Shown piece after piece: positions 11,244 through 19,980 of a stretch of DNA of 62,160 nucleotides. The notes under the pieces were generated by a model. The model saw nothing but the letters and a program-made list of their open reading frames with translations, had not been told where the DNA came from and ran no database searches. Position 1 is the first letter of the stretch. Each line of letters opens with the position of its first letter. This stretch comes from Bordetella parapertussis (GTDB taxonomy: Bacteria > Pseudomonadota > Gammaproteobacteria > Burkholderiales > Burkholderiaceae_C): contig CAMBSK010000015.1 in assembly GCA_945870575.1 (NCBI GenBank), positions 1-62,160 on the forward strand. The letters run 5' to 3'. The translations under genes were made by a program, and so were the position numbers.

Positions 11244-11302
11244 CGGCGTGGCGTGAACGCCTCACTGAACAAACACTATCGGCGTGGCGTGAACACTTCA
11301 CT
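11244..11302 (+). repeat. Pair of 23-base direct repeats
   Basis: Two copies of a 23-base unit beginning CGGCGTGGCGTGAAC occupy 11244-11266 and 11280-11302, with two mismatches. The 13 bases between them, with sequence before the first copy, can also pair as an imperfect TTTGTTCA/TGAACAAA stem. A third, weaker echo (CGGCATGGCACGAC) follows near 11314. They lie between the convergent acs and cytochrome c genes. No function is known. Confidence 0.6.
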
Positions 11303-11327
11303 TAAAACCGTCCCGGCATGGCACGAC

Positions 11328-11359
11328 TGAAAAAAAAAGAGCAACCGCAGTTGCTCTTT
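11328..11359 (-). terminator. Rho-independent terminator after cytochrome c gene
   Basis: AAAGAGCAAC and GTTGCTCTTT (11336-11345 and 11350-11359) form a perfect 10-base-pair stem with a 4-base loop. Read on the minus strand, the stem is followed by a run of eight T. It sits 20 bases after the stop of the cytochrome c gene and very likely ends that transcript. Confidence 0.85.
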
Positions 11360-11378
11360 AAATAAGCAGAAAAAAAGT

Positions 11379-11684
11379 TTATTTCAGTCCCAGAATCCAG
11401 GCTGCCAATTTCTTGCCTTCAGCTTCGTTGACTTGAGGGTTAGCAGGCATGGGAATCGCTCCCCAAACACCGCCACCACCCTGACGGATTTTGGTGGCCA
11501 AAGTGGCAGCAGCCTCCTTGTTACCGGTGTATTTTTTGGCCACTTCCTTGAATGAAGGGCCTAGCACTTGCGTGCCGACTGCATGACAACCCAGACAATT
11601 TTTTGCGCCTGCCAACTTCTCATCTGCCAAAGCCGGTTGGCTCAAGCACACAGCGGCAAGGGTGGCAAACAACACACGTTTCAT
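11379..11684 (-). CDS. Class I cytochrome c (c551/c552-like)
   Basis: The 101-residue protein is a small soluble periplasmic electron carrier. A Sec signal peptide (RVLFATLAAVCLSQPALA) precedes the haem site C30-LG-C33-H34 (NCLGCHAVG). The likely axial methionine is in AIPMPANPQV. The ATG at 11684 has GAGGG 8 bases upstream; a TTG two codons earlier is less likely. Size and motif fit the c551/c552 group feeding terminal oxidases or nitrite reductases. It lies 22 bases beyond the ilvD stop on the same strand. Confidence 0.9.
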   Translation of the reverse strand: MKRVLFATLAAVCLSQPALADEKLAGAKNCLGCHAVGTQVLGPSFKEVAKKYTGNKEAAATLATKIRQGGGGVWGAIPMPANPQVNEAEGKKLAAWILGLK

Positions 11685-11706
11685 ATTCAAATCCCTCTAT
11701 AAAGCA

Positions 11707-13401
11707 TCAGAATAAATCAAGTACAGCACCCTTGCTGGCTGTACTGGCATTGTGTGCAAATTTGCTCAGCACGCCGCGCGTGTAACGAGGAGCCGGTGCT
11801 TTCCATGCAGCGCGACGTTTTTCAATTTCCGCGTCCGGCACATTCAGTTGCAGCAACAATTGACGCGCGTCTATGGTGACACTGTCGCCTTCATGGATCA
11901 AGGCGATATTGCCGCCAGCGGCTGCCTCTGGTGCAACGTGGCCGACCACCATGCCCCAGGTCGCGCCGGAGAAACGGCCGTCGGTGATCAAGCCCACGCT
12001 TTGACCCAAGCCCGCGCCGATCAGCGCGCTCGTCGGTGCCAGCATCTCGGGCATGCCCGGGCCGCCTTTGGGGCCGAGGTAACGCAACACCATCACGTCT
12101 CCCGGTTTGATCTTATTGTCCAAAATCGCTTTGAGCGCAGACTGCTCGTCGTCAAACACGCGGGCCGGGCCGGTGATGACCGGGTTTTTCAGGCCGGAGA
12201 TTTTGGCGACAGCGCCTTCGGGCGACAAATTGCCTTTCAAAATCGCCAGGTGGCCTTCTGCGTACATGGGCTTGTCGAAAGCACGGATCACGTCTTGATC
12301 GGCGCGTGGTGTATCCGGGATCTCGGCCAGGTTCTCGGCCACGGTTTTGCCGGTGATGGTCATGCAGTCGCCGTGCAACAAACCGGCTTTGAGCAATACC
12401 TTCATCACTTGCGGAATACCACCAGCCTTGTGCAGGTCGACAGCCAAATATTTACCGCTGGGTTTCAGGTCGCAAATGACGGGCACACGCTTGCGCATGC
12501 GTTCGAAATCGTCGATGGTCCAATCCACTTCGGCCGCATGCGTAATGGCCAGAAAATGCAGAATCGCATTGGTTGAACCGCCTGTCGCCATGATGACTGA
12601 GACCGCGTTCTCGATGGCTTTCTTGGTCACGATGTCGCGCGGTTTCAAATCATGTTTGATGGCTTCTATCAATACCTTGGCCGCTTCTTTAGCGGCTATT
12701 TCGATTTCGCTGTGCGGGTTGGCCATGGTCGATGAAAACGGCAATGACATGCCCAAGGCTTCAATCGCAGAAGACATGGTGTTGGCGGTATACATGCCAC
12801 CGCAGCTGCCAGTTCCGGGCACGGCGCGCATTTCGATTTCGCGCAAATCAGCATCGCTTAATTTGCCTGCGGCGTTTTCGCCCACAGCTTCAAACACGCT
12901 GACGATGTTCAAGTCCTTGCCCCTGAAAGTACCCGGCAGAATGGTGCCGCCGTAAACGTAAATGGCCGGCACATTGGCGCGCAAAATGCCCATCATGCCG
13001 CCGGGCATGTTTTTGTCGCAACCGCCAACCACCAGCACGCCGTCCATCCATTGGCCGCCAACACAGGTTTCTATGCAATCAGAAATCACTTCGCGGCTGA
13101 CCAGGGAATATTTCATGCCTTCGGTGCCCATGGACATGCCGTCTGAAATAGTGGGGGTGCCGAAAATTTGCGCGTTACCGCCGGCTTCTTCAATGCCTGC
13201 TACCGCTGCGTCAGCCAGTTTTTGCAAGCCGCTGTTGCACGGTGTGATGGTGGAATGTCCGTTGGCCACGCCGACCATGGGCTTGACGAAATCGCTTTCC
13301 TCGTAGCCCATGGCGTAGTACATGGAGCGGTTAGGAGCGCGGGATTTGCCTTCGGTGATGTTGGCTGAACGGCGGTTGATTTTGAGGGGTGAGGTGGCCA
13401 T
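11707..13401 (-). CDS. ilvD: Dihydroxy-acid dehydratase
   Basis: IlvD dehydrates 2,3-dihydroxy-isovalerate and its homologue in valine, isoleucine and leucine synthesis. The 564-residue protein shows cluster and metal motifs [30 protein letters not shown] and VICDLKPSG, and the C-terminal [19 protein letters not shown]. Length and motifs are normal. It is divergent from lgt with about 114 bases between start codons, in which both promoters must lie. Confidence 0.96.
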   Translation of the reverse strand: MATSPLKINRRSANITEGKSRAPNRSMYYAMGYEESDFVKPMVGVANGHSTITPCNSGLQKLADAAVAGIEEAGGNAQIFGTPTISDGMSMGTEGMKYSLVSREVISDCIETCVGGQWMDGVLVVGGCDKNMPGGMMGILRANVPAIYVYGGTILPGTFRGKDLNIVSVFEAVGENAAGKLSDADLREIEMRAVPGTGSCGGMYTANTMSSAIEALGMSLPFSSTMANPHSEIEIAAKEAAKVLIEAIKHDLKPRDIVTKKAIENAVSVIMATGGSTNAILHFLAITHAAEVDWTIDDFERMRKRVPVICDLKPSGKYLAVDLHKAGGIPQVMKVLLKAGLLHGDCMTITGKTVAENLAEIPDTPRADQDVIRAFDKPMYAEGHLAILKGNLSPEGAVAKISGLKNPVITGPARVFDDEQSALKAILDNKIKPGDVMVLRYLGPKGGPGMPEMLAPTSALIGAGLGQSVGLITDGRFSGATWGMVVGHVAPEAAAGGNIALIHEGDSVTIDARQLLLQLNVPDAEIEKRRAAWKAPAPRYTRGVLSKFAHNASTASKGAVLDLF

Positions 13402-13515
13402 GGTGTTCCAGTAGAGATAACATACAAGATGCGGAGTTTAGCTGCCTCAAACAGGGAGGCAGGGCAGGCAGTTTCAGATCGCCGAAGCGTCACTTGTTTG
13501 ACGCACAATCTGGGC

Positions 13516-14328
13516 ATGCTTATTCACCCGCAATTCGACCCCGTCGCCCTGTCCCTGGGCCCTGTTGCCATTCACTGGTACGGCATTTCTTACCTGGCAG
13601 CTTTCATGCTGTTTGTCTGTCTGGCGCGTTGGCGACTGCAACACCAGCCTTATGCCACGTTGGCCCAACAAGGCCTGTGGTCGCAACAGGATATTGACGA
13701 CTTGATGACTTATGGCGTGCTCGGCGTGGTGCTGGGCGGTCGCATCGGTTACTGCCTGTTTTACAAACCCGGTTATTACGCGGCGCATCCGCTGGAAATA
13801 GCTTTTATCTGGCAAGGCGGCATGAGTTTTCACGGCGGCATGCTCGGCGTCATCGGCGCCATGGCGCTGGCCGCTTGGCGGCGCCAACGCCCTTGGCTGG
13901 AAATCACTGACTTTATTGCACCGTGCGTGCCCACTGGCCTGGCTGCCGGTCGGGTCGGCAATTTCATCAACGGCGAGTTATGGGGCCGCGAGGCGTCTGC
14001 CGATCTGCCCTGGGCCATGGTGTTCCCGCAAAGCGGGTCTGCCATGCCGCGGCATCCGTCGCAGATTTACCAGTTTTTGCTCGAAGGTTTGTTGCTGTTT
14101 GCGGTCTTGTGGTGGCTGGCACGCAAACCGCGTCCCACCGGCTGGATTTCCGGCGCGTTTTTGATCGGTTACGGGTCGCTGCGTTTTATTGCCGAGTATT
14201 TCCGCGAGCCAGATGCACACCTGGGCTTGTTGACGCTGTGCTTGTCCATGGGCCAATGGCTGTGCGTGCCCATGGTGTTGGCAGGGGTAGGATTTATGGT
14301 CTGGTCCAGACGTCATTCAGCTGATTGA
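13516..14328 (+). CDS. lgt: Prolipoprotein diacylglyceryl transferase
   Basis: Lgt adds diacylglycerol from phosphatidylglycerol to the lipobox cysteine of prolipoproteins in the inner membrane. The 270-residue protein has about seven hydrophobic helices and the Lgt signature [14 protein letters not shown]. The conserved HGGMLG region lies near residue 115. The ATG at 13516 gives the usual [12 protein letters not shown] start; upstream in-frame codons extend into noncoding sequence. matB starts one base after its stop, suggesting an operon. Confidence 0.96.
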   Translation: MLIHPQFDPVALSLGPVAIHWYGISYLAAFMLFVCLARWRLQHQPYATLAQQGLWSQQDIDDLMTYGVLGVVLGGRIGYCLFYKPGYYAAHPLEIAFIWQGGMSFHGGMLGVIGAMALAAWRRQRPWLEITDFIAPCVPTGLAAGRVGNFINGELWGREASADLPWAMVFPQSGSAMPRHPSQIYQFLLEGLLLFAVLWWLARKPRPTGWISGAFLIGYGSLRFIAEYFREPDAHLGLLTLCLSMGQWLCVPMVLAGVGFMVWSRRHSAD

Positions 14329-14329
14329 T

Positions 14330-15901
14330 ATGAACCACAACCTTTACGTCGGCTTGCGCCAGGGCTTTCCTCCTGACTTGTCGCAGACGGCGATTGAAAC
14401 CGACCATGGTCTGAGCTACAGCTGGAGCGACCTGGAACGCGGCAGCGCTATGCTGGCCAATTGGATACAAAGCCTGCAATTGCCAGCGTCTTCGCGCATT
14501 GCTGTGCAAACTGAGAAATCGGTCGAAGTGCTGATGCTTTATCTCGCGTGTTTGCGCAGCGGTCACGTGTTTTTGCCTTTGAATCCGGCTTACCAGCAAA
14601 CTGAAATTTCTTATTTCGTGGCTAATGCAGAACCGGCGCTGGTGGTGTGTACACCGGCCAATTTCGGCTGGGTCAGCAAAATCGCGTTTCAAGCAGGCTC
14701 GCGTTACGTGGTGACGCTGGACGATCAACGCGGTGGCAGTTTGCTCGAGCGCGCCGCGCACCACAGCGATGTGCACACGCCGATAGATGCAAAACCGGAC
14801 GACCTGGCAGCCATCATTTACACCAGCGGTACAACGGGTCGCAGCAAAGGCGCGATGCTCAGTCATGCCAATCTTCTCAGCAACGCGCAGGTGTTGAAAG
14901 ATTACTGGGGCTGGCAAAGTGGCGATGTGCTGATTCACGCCTTGCCGGTTTTTCATGTGCACGGCTTGTTTGTGGCAATTCACGGTGCTTTGCTCAATGG
15001 CAGCAAGATGCTTTGGCACAGCCGGTTTGACGCGCAGCGTGTGCTGGCCGACATGCCGCGCGCCACGGTGTTGATGGGCGTACCCACGTTTTACACACGG
15101 CTGCTGGCCTTGCCGGGTTTGAACGCTGAGGTGTGCTCGCGCATGCGATTGTTTATCTCGGGCTCGGCGCCTATGTTGGTCGACACCTTTGAGAGCTGGC
15201 AGCAGCGCACCGGTCACACCGTGCTTGAGCGCTATGGCATGAGCGAAACTGTGATGCTGACATCCAATCCATGGACTTTGGATGATTGCTTTGGCGGTAC
15301 TTCAATACGTGTGGGCGGTAGCGTCGGTTTTCCCTTGCCGGGGGTGGTTTTGCGTATCGTCGGCGACAAGGGTGAGGTGCTTGGCACGGGTGAGGTCGGC
15401 AGCATTCAGGTCAAAGGACCGAATGTGTTCGTCGGTTACTGGCGCATGCCGGAGAAAAACGCGCAGGAGTTCACTTCCGATGGCTTCTTCATCACCGGCG
15501 ACATGGGCGTGGTCGACGCGCAAGGCTATGTGCGTATCGTGGGCCGCAGCAAGGACTTGATCATCAGCGGCGGCTTGAATGTGTATCCGGCCGAAATTGA
15601 AAACGCATTGAACAACCTGCCCGGCGTGGCCGAGAGCGCGGTGGTTGGCGTGCCGCATGCGGATTTCGGCGAAACGGGTTTTGCGTTTGTGCTGGCTAAG
15701 CCGGGTGTTGAGCTTCAAACGGATCAGCTGCTGGCAGCTCTCAAAGCACAGTTGGCCAATTTCAAAGTACCCAAGCAATGTCGGGTAGTGAATGAATTGC
15801 CGCGCAATGCCATGGGTAAGGTGCAGAAAAACCTGTTGCGTGAAATGGCAGGAAAATTGGAAAATTGGGGTCAGATACCAATTAATTTCCCGATAAGTTA
15901 G
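14330..15901 (+). CDS. matB: Malonyl-CoA synthase (MatB-like acyl-CoA ligase)
   Basis: This 523-residue AMP-forming ligase most resembles malonyl-CoA synthases of Burkholderiales, which activate malonate with ATP and CoA. Motifs are IIYTSGTTGRSKGAMLSH, ERYGMSETVMLTSNP, GRSKDLIISGGLNVYPAEIE, and the C-terminal lysine in LPRNAMGKVQKNLLR. The last residues (NWGQIPINFPIS) are not family sequence. They are encoded by the left arm and loop of an inverted repeat, so the natural C-terminus was probably around MAGKL. Other malonate genes are absent, so another short acyl substrate is possible. Confidence 0.85.
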   Translation: MNHNLYVGLRQGFPPDLSQTAIETDHGLSYSWSDLERGSAMLANWIQSLQLPASSRIAVQTEKSVEVLMLYLACLRSGHVFLPLNPAYQQTEISYFVANAEPALVVCTPANFGWVSKIAFQAGSRYVVTLDDQRGGSLLERAAHHSDVHTPIDAKPDDLAAIIYTSGTTGRSKGAMLSHANLLSNAQVLKDYWGWQSGDVLIHALPVFHVHGLFVAIHGALLNGSKMLWHSRFDAQRVLADMPRATVLMGVPTFYTRLLALPGLNAEVCSRMRLFISGSAPMLVDTFESWQQRTGHTVLERYGMSETVMLTSNPWTLDDCFGGTSIRVGGSVGFPLPGVVLRIVGDKGEVLGTGEVGSIQVKGPNVFVGYWRMPEKNAQEFTSDGFFITGDMGVVDAQGYVRIVGRSKDLIISGGLNVYPAEIENALNNLPGVAESAVVGVPHADFGETGFAFVLAKPGVELQTDQLLAALKAQLANFKVPKQCRVVNELPRNAMGKVQKNLLREMAGKLENWGQIPINFPIS

Positions 15902-15932
15902 TCAACAATTAATTGGTATCTGACCCCAATTT
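15862..15932. repeat. Perfect 26-base inverted repeat (REP-like hairpin)
   Basis: Arm 15862-15887 and arm 15907-15932 are exact reverse complements across all 26 bases, separated by 19 bases. The core is GGGGTCAGATACCAATTAAT. The matB stop (15899-15901) lies in the loop and the folA stop (15909-15911, minus strand) in the right arm, so the repeat codes for both C-terminal tails. The sequence resembles repeats I associate with REP-associated Y1 transposases. The hairpin may also end both transcripts. Only one copy is in this window. Confidence 0.9.
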
Positions 15933-16418
15933 ATTTCTTTGCAAGGTCACGAGGCTATAGCCCAAAGCTTGCGCCGAGGTGTGTGCTGTACGCTGTGTCT
16001 CTGTCCATTCAGCGGGGTTGATTGCAGGGGCGAACGCATCACCTTGGTAGTCGGCGTCTATCTCGGTGACCACCAATTGCTGTGCCAACGGCATGGCCTG
16101 TGCATACAACTGCGCGCCGCCGATCAACCAGACTGTTTCGTGAGGAGGAAACAAAGCCAGCGCAGCTTGCAAAGAATTCACCACCTGCGCGCCAAGTGCA
16201 GAAAAATCCGGCTGGCGCGACACCACCACATTGCTTCTGCCGGGCAGCGGCCTGTATTTCCCGGGTATGGATTGCCAGGTGACCCGACCCATGATCACCG
16301 CTTGACCCAGCGTGGTGCGTTTGAAATGCGCGAGGTCCTCGGGCAAATGCCAAGGCAACTCACCGTTGACGCCGATGACGTTGTTGCGCGAGCGGGCGTA
16401 AATCAAATGCAGTGGCAT
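15909..16418 (-). CDS. folA: Dihydrofolate reductase
   Basis: FolA reduces dihydrofolate to tetrahydrofolate with NADPH, recycling the cofactor oxidised by ThyA encoded nearby. The 169-residue protein has the N-terminal YARSRNNVIGVNGELPWHL segment, FKRTTLGQAVIMGRVTWQS, and VWLIGGAQLYAQA. The C-terminal KLGSDTN tail comes from the inverted repeat at 15907-15932 and is probably a recent addition. The order on this strand is thyA, DMT transporter, folA. Confidence 0.95.
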   Translation of the reverse strand: MPLHLIYARSRNNVIGVNGELPWHLPEDLAHFKRTTLGQAVIMGRVTWQSIPGKYRPLPGRSNVVVSRQPDFSALGAQVVNSLQAALALFPPHETVWLIGGAQLYAQAMPLAQQLVVTEIDADYQGDAFAPAINPAEWTETQRTAHTSAQALGYSLVTLQRNKLGSDTN

Positions 16419-16469
16419 GGCAAAACAGGCATATAAAAAAATTCAATACACATTGTCGGTCATCGACCT

Positions 16470-17360
16470 TCAGTCATTGACCTGGGGTTGCGAACGCGAC
16501 GGCAACAACACGGCTGCAATCGCCGTCAGCACACACACCATAGCCACATAGTCCTGCCAATGCGGCCATTCGCCGACCATGAAAGTCGCGAACAAGGTGC
16601 CTATCAAAGGCACGGCCATGATGCTCATGGCGCTGGTCGATGAAGGCAGATCCCGCGCAAAACCGAACCAGATGAGTTGCGCAAAACCGTAATTCACAAA
16701 CACCGAATAAAACAAGGCGCCCCAGGCCATGGGCGACACATCCCACGACGGCCAAGTCTCGGTCGCCACGGCCAGCAACACAATCAAAGGACTGCTGATC
16801 ATCATCATCCATACCGACAAAGATTGCACCGGCAGCGTAAAGCGTATGCGTCGCATCCACAGCGTGCCTATGGCCCAGCTGATCGCACCGATTTCCATCC
16901 ACATCACACCTATGGGCTTGCCTTGCAAAGCCGTCAGTTCATGCGATATCAACAGCCCTATACCCAGCAGCGCGGCGATAACCGCGATGACCACGCGTTT
17001 GTTCAATTGCTGGCCCATGAACAGCACGCCGAACACCACGGTCCACACCGGAAACACATAACTCAGTATGGCGGCGCGTCCGGACGGCAGCGACACAATG
17101 CCCAGAATGGAAGCAGAGTGCAGAATGAAAATATTCGGTATGCCAAGCAGCACGATGTCACGCCACTCGCGCGGCGAATCCGGCCACAGGCGCAGGCCGC
17201 GAAAGCGGAAATACAGCATCAACCAGCAGGCACCCAAAAACATAGTGACACCGCGCAAGTAAAGCGGCGGCAGCTCGTGCACCGCGACTTTCATCATCGG
17301 CCAATTGATGCCCCACATCAAGGTCAGCGCGATCAGCGCCAACACTTGTTGCCGAGTCAT
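16470..17360 (-). CDS. DMT-family (EamA) transporter
   Basis: The 296-residue protein has about ten hydrophobic helices in two EamA halves, as in drug/metabolite transporters that export amino acids or metabolites. The first helix is VLALIALTLMWGINWPMMK. The second half begins near IGVMWMEIGAISWAIGTLW. The substrate is unknown. I use the ATG at 17360, 11 bases after the thyA stop; an ATG at 17408 would overlap thyA by 37 bases and add non-family residues. It sits between thyA and folA on the same strand. Confidence 0.85.
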   Translation of the reverse strand: MTRQQVLALIALTLMWGINWPMMKVAVHELPPLYLRGVTMFLGACWLMLYFRFRGLRLWPDSPREWRDIVLLGIPNIFILHSASILGIVSLPSGRAAILSYVFPVWTVVFGVLFMGQQLNKRVVIAVIAALLGIGLLISHELTALQGKPIGVMWMEIGAISWAIGTLWMRRIRFTLPVQSLSVWMMMISSPLIVLLAVATETWPSWDVSPMAWGALFYSVFVNYGFAQLIWFGFARDLPSSTSAMSIMAVPLIGTLFATFMVGEWPHWQDYVAMVCVLTAIAAVLLPSRSQPQVND

Positions 17361-17371
17361 ACCCGGGCTTT

Positions 17372-18205
17372 TCAAACTGCCACCGGCGCTTTGATCGCCG
17401 GGTGACATTGGTAGTCACTCACCTCGAAGTCTTCGAATTCGTAGTCGAAGATGGAGGCCGGTTTGCGACGGATGTGCAAAGTGGGTGCGGGGAAAGCTGA
17501 GCGGGATAACTGCAATTCCACCTGTTCATGGTGGTTGCTGTAAATGTGGCAGTCGCCGCCGGTCCAGATGAAGTCGCCGACTTCCAGGTCGCATTGCTGC
17601 GCCACCATGTGAGTTAACAGCGCATAGCTGGCGATGTTGAAAGGCACACCCAAAAAAATGTCTGCGCTGCGCTGGTAGAGCTGGCAACTGAGTTGGCCCT
17701 TGCCACCGGCAACAGCTGGCGGCGCGACGTAAAACTGAAAAAAAGCATGGCAAGGCATGAGCGCCATTTTGGATAGCTCGGCGACATTCCACGCGCTGAC
17801 GATGATGCGGCGCGAATCCGGGTTGGTTTTCAAAGTCTGAATCACGTCGCTGATTTGATCGATGTGTTGACCGTCAGGCGTGGGCCAGCTGCGCCATTGC
17901 ACGCCGTACACGGGGCCCAAGTCGCCGTCCGCGCGGGCCCATTCATTCCAAATGCTCACACCGCGTTCTTTCAGCCAGTTGTTGTTGCTCGAACCGGTGA
18001 GAAACCACAGCAGCTCGATGATGATGGATTTCAGGTGAACTTTTTTGGTGGTGACCAGCGGGAAGCCTTGGCGCAAATCGAAACGCATTTGGTGGCCGAA
18101 CACGCTGCGCGTGCCGGTACCGGTGCGATCGGCTTTTTCGACCCCGTGTGTGTACACGTGGCGCATGAAATCTTCGTAGGGGGTGGGGATGGGGGCGGAA
18201 GTCAT
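17372..18205 (-). CDS. thyA: Thymidylate synthase
   Basis: ThyA methylates dUMP to dTMP using methylene-tetrahydrofolate. The 277-residue length is close to the E. coli form. The nucleophilic cysteine is in [13 protein letters not shown], the arginine region in [19 protein letters not shown], and the dUMP-binding part in [17 protein letters not shown]. folA downstream supplies the matching reductase. Confidence 0.97.
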   Translation of the reverse strand: MTSAPIPTPYEDFMRHVYTHGVEKADRTGTGTRSVFGHQMRFDLRQGFPLVTTKKVHLKSIIIELLWFLTGSSNNNWLKERGVSIWNEWARADGDLGPVYGVQWRSWPTPDGQHIDQISDVIQTLKTNPDSRRIIVSAWNVAELSKMALMPCHAFFQFYVAPPAVAGGKGQLSCQLYQRSADIFLGVPFNIASYALLTHMVAQQCDLEVGDFIWTGGDCHIYSNHHEQVELQLSRSAFPAPTLHIRRKPASIFDYEFEDFEVSDYQCHPAIKAPVAV

Positions 18206-18294
18206 GGGGAGAGTTTAAAGCGGAGTTTCGTACGAGTGACAGGCAGAAAGGAGAACCACATACCTGACGCATACCTTGTGGTTGAGAAACAGGG

Positions 18295-18588
18295 CTAACT
18301 GAAGTCATCTTCTTTTTGGTGTTTGATTCGGGCAATCAAGATGTCGCCGTTGGGCAGGTGTCTGAATCGGGCTATGTATCCGCTGCTGCCAAAATCAATG
18401 ATGGCTTCGCGCAAGTAAATCCTTCCCTCTTCGGGGCGGAATCGTTCTGGTGTAACTGCAATTTTTTTGAGCGCATCACGAATGACAGCAATGGCTCGCT
18501 TTGCGACATCTTTGTCTTGTGTGGCCAGAAAGTCATGAAGCCGTTGCAGGTCTGCGATGGCTTGTGCAGAGTACTTTACGGATGGCAT
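18295..18588 (-). CDS. RelE/ParE-family toxin
   Basis: The 97-residue protein fits the ParE/RelE fold: an N-terminal helical hairpin (YSAQAIADLQRLHDFLATQ) and a beta-sheet end (YIARFRHLPNGDILIARIKHQ). ParE members poison gyrase and RelE members cut mRNA; sequence alone does not settle which. Its start overlaps the antitoxin stop by 13 bases, the standard antitoxin-toxin order. Part of an accessory patch after thyA. Confidence 0.82.
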   Translation of the reverse strand: MPSVKYSAQAIADLQRLHDFLATQDKDVAKRAIAVIRDALKKIAVTPERFRPEEGRIYLREAIIDFGSSGYIARFRHLPNGDILIARIKHQKEDDFS

Positions 18589-18863
18589 ACCGGCGGGGTT
18601 AGTTCTTTATCCGATCCCCCTGAATCTAACCAAGCCATGACCTCATCCTGGGTGGCGTGCAAACCGGTTTCGTCAAAGTGTTTGATAGCGGCATCACAGC
18701 TTTGATGCCATGCGTGAGCGCGTTCTTGTTGTTCGATTAGCTGAAGAATCGCCTCGGTGGCAAGCGCATGAGGGCTGCGCTTTTGGCGCAAGGCGATGGC
18801 TTTGAGTTTTTCCCGCGCCGTCACATCCAGGCGGATAGACATCGGTACAGTGGTCGAAGTCAT
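18576..18863 (-). CDS. Ribbon-helix-helix-type antitoxin
   Basis: The 95-residue protein starts with a ribbon-helix-helix-like segment (VPMSIRLDVTAREKLKAIA) that would bind DNA as a dimer. The C-terminal half (HFDETGLHATQDEVMAWL) is the part expected to neutralise the toxin. I start at 18863; an ATG at 18914 would fall inside the apparent promoter-operator at 18886-18927. Confidence 0.8.
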   Translation of the reverse strand: MTSTTVPMSIRLDVTAREKLKAIALRQKRSPHALATEAILQLIEQQERAHAWHQSCDAAIKHFDETGLHATQDEVMAWLDSGGSDKELTPPVCHP

Positions 18864-18885
18864 GGTGTTTTGGGGCTGATCGGTT

Positions 18886-18927
18886 ACTTTGTAGTGCAAA
18901 GTATGGTAACTCACTACATGTAATCAA
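18886..18927 (-). promoter_or_regulatory. Antitoxin promoter with nested inverted repeats
   Basis: On the minus strand, TTGATT (18927-18922) and CATACT (18905-18900) form a plausible -35/-10 pair with a 16-base spacer. Two inverted repeats overlap it: ACTTTG/CAAAGT (18886-18891 and 18897-18902), and TGTAGTG/CACTACA (18890-18896 and 18912-18918). This is the layout expected for autoregulation by the antitoxin. Binding is inferred. Confidence 0.5.
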
Positions 18928-18985
18928 GCCAAGCTTGGTTTTGAAAAAATACTATATTATTAATATTAAATCGTAAAAATGCTTT

Positions 18986-19189
18986 ATGAAACATTTTTTA
19001 TTTATCTCGTCCGCATTCTTTGCTGTTGTCATTCTCATGATTGCATTGGCACTTTGGCTAGGCGGTCCTGGAACACCGGCACCCATAGCCAGCATCAACG
19101 ACCCCTTCGAGTCGGTTGATTTTTCCAGTATGCCCCCTTTGAAAAGTTACGAAGGGGCAGATTGCTGCACGTGCACCGGGTTCGGATAA
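18986..19189 (+). pseudogene. Truncated alpha/beta hydrolase remnant
   Basis: The first 55 codons look like the start of a membrane-anchored alpha/beta hydrolase. There is an N-terminal anchor helix (FAVVILMIALALWLG) followed by the linker ASINDPFESVDFSSMPPLKSY. The frame then goes out of family and stops at 19189; no nucleophile motif or fold follows. A short A-R-A-P-G-S-D-K stretch in another frame just downstream suggests deletion plus frameshift. It lies between two toxin-antitoxin modules. Family assignment is by recognition and not certain. Confidence 0.5.
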
Positions 19190-19252
19190 AAGTTTTCCGG
19201 ACTGCAGGCCGATCATCACGGCGTCCGGCTTGATCTGCTCATGCCCATTGAT

Positions 19253-19687
19253 TTAAGCCAATCGCATCAAATGTTTGTTCTCAGCGCTCGTCGCCCATTT
19301 CACTGAAATACCCTGATCCAAGGTGGCAAGACAAGCCTGCTGACGCACCGCGAGTGCCAGCAAGTAAGCATCCGTGATGTCCACAGGGCGCAGAATTTGC
19401 TGCCAATCAATGGCGTTTGCATCTAGGGGGTTGATGTCATCCGCCCAGAATTCGTGCATGGGGTGACGCATGGCTTGCTGCAATCCAGCGACCACGGTCT
19501 GCATAGGCAAACGGTTGGGGTAGCTGGATTGCGACATGATGCGTACACAGCCGTTCAAGGTGATGGGGCAACTGGCCCAGCCCGCTGTGTGGGTAGACAA
19601 CCATTGGCTGCATAAGCGATGGTGAACATGGTTGGCATCCAGCAGCGCGATCAGCACACTGGTGTCCAGCAAAGCGCGCAGATTCAT
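19253..19687 (-). CDS. vapC: VapC-family PIN-domain toxin
   Basis: The 144-residue protein has a PIN-domain start (RALLDTSVLIALLDANH) with the first metal-binding aspartate, and later acidic positions in DITDAYLLALAV and ATLDQGISVKW. VapC toxins are Mg-dependent RNases that often cut tRNA. Its start overlaps the antitoxin stop by four bases. Confidence 0.87.
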   Translation of the reverse strand: MNLRALLDTSVLIALLDANHVHHRLCSQWLSTHTAGWASCPITLNGCVRIMSQSSYPNRLPMQTVVAGLQQAMRHPMHEFWADDINPLDANAIDWQQILRPVDITDAYLLALAVRQQACLATLDQGISVKWATSAENKHLMRLA

Positions 19688-19953
19688 TCGCCTATGTCGT
19701 CGCGAATGGCACGCACCATGTCGCTGGTGACGATCTGCTGTCCGGAAGATGTCAGCGGCACAAAACCGTAAACCGCTTGCGGCTCCATAGCCAAAGATTT
19801 GGTGGGCATGGCTTGCGCGGGATCAGCCAAACCCAGTTGAATAGCGCGCCGCATGGTGTCGGAGATGATGCGTCCGGCCGTGGTTTGACCGGCCTTGGCC
19901 AGCGATTTGGCGGCAGCCAGAATGTCTTCATCGAGGTCTAAAGTGGTACGCAT
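19684..19953 (-). CDS. vapB: VapB-like antitoxin
   Basis: The 89-residue protein begins with MRTTLDLDEDILAAAKSLA, typical of ribbon-helix-helix VapB antitoxins, and has a variable C-terminal part that would cover the VapC active site. It overlaps vapC by four bases. It starts 27 bases after the FAD oxidoreductase stop on the same strand, so read-through from that operon is possible. Confidence 0.83.
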   Translation of the reverse strand: MRTTLDLDEDILAAAKSLAKAGQTTAGRIISDTMRRAIQLGLADPAQAMPTKSLAMEPQAVYGFVPLTSSGQQIVTSDMVRAIRDDIGE

Positions 19954-19980
19954 AAGGGGATTGTATCTGAAGCATTCGCA

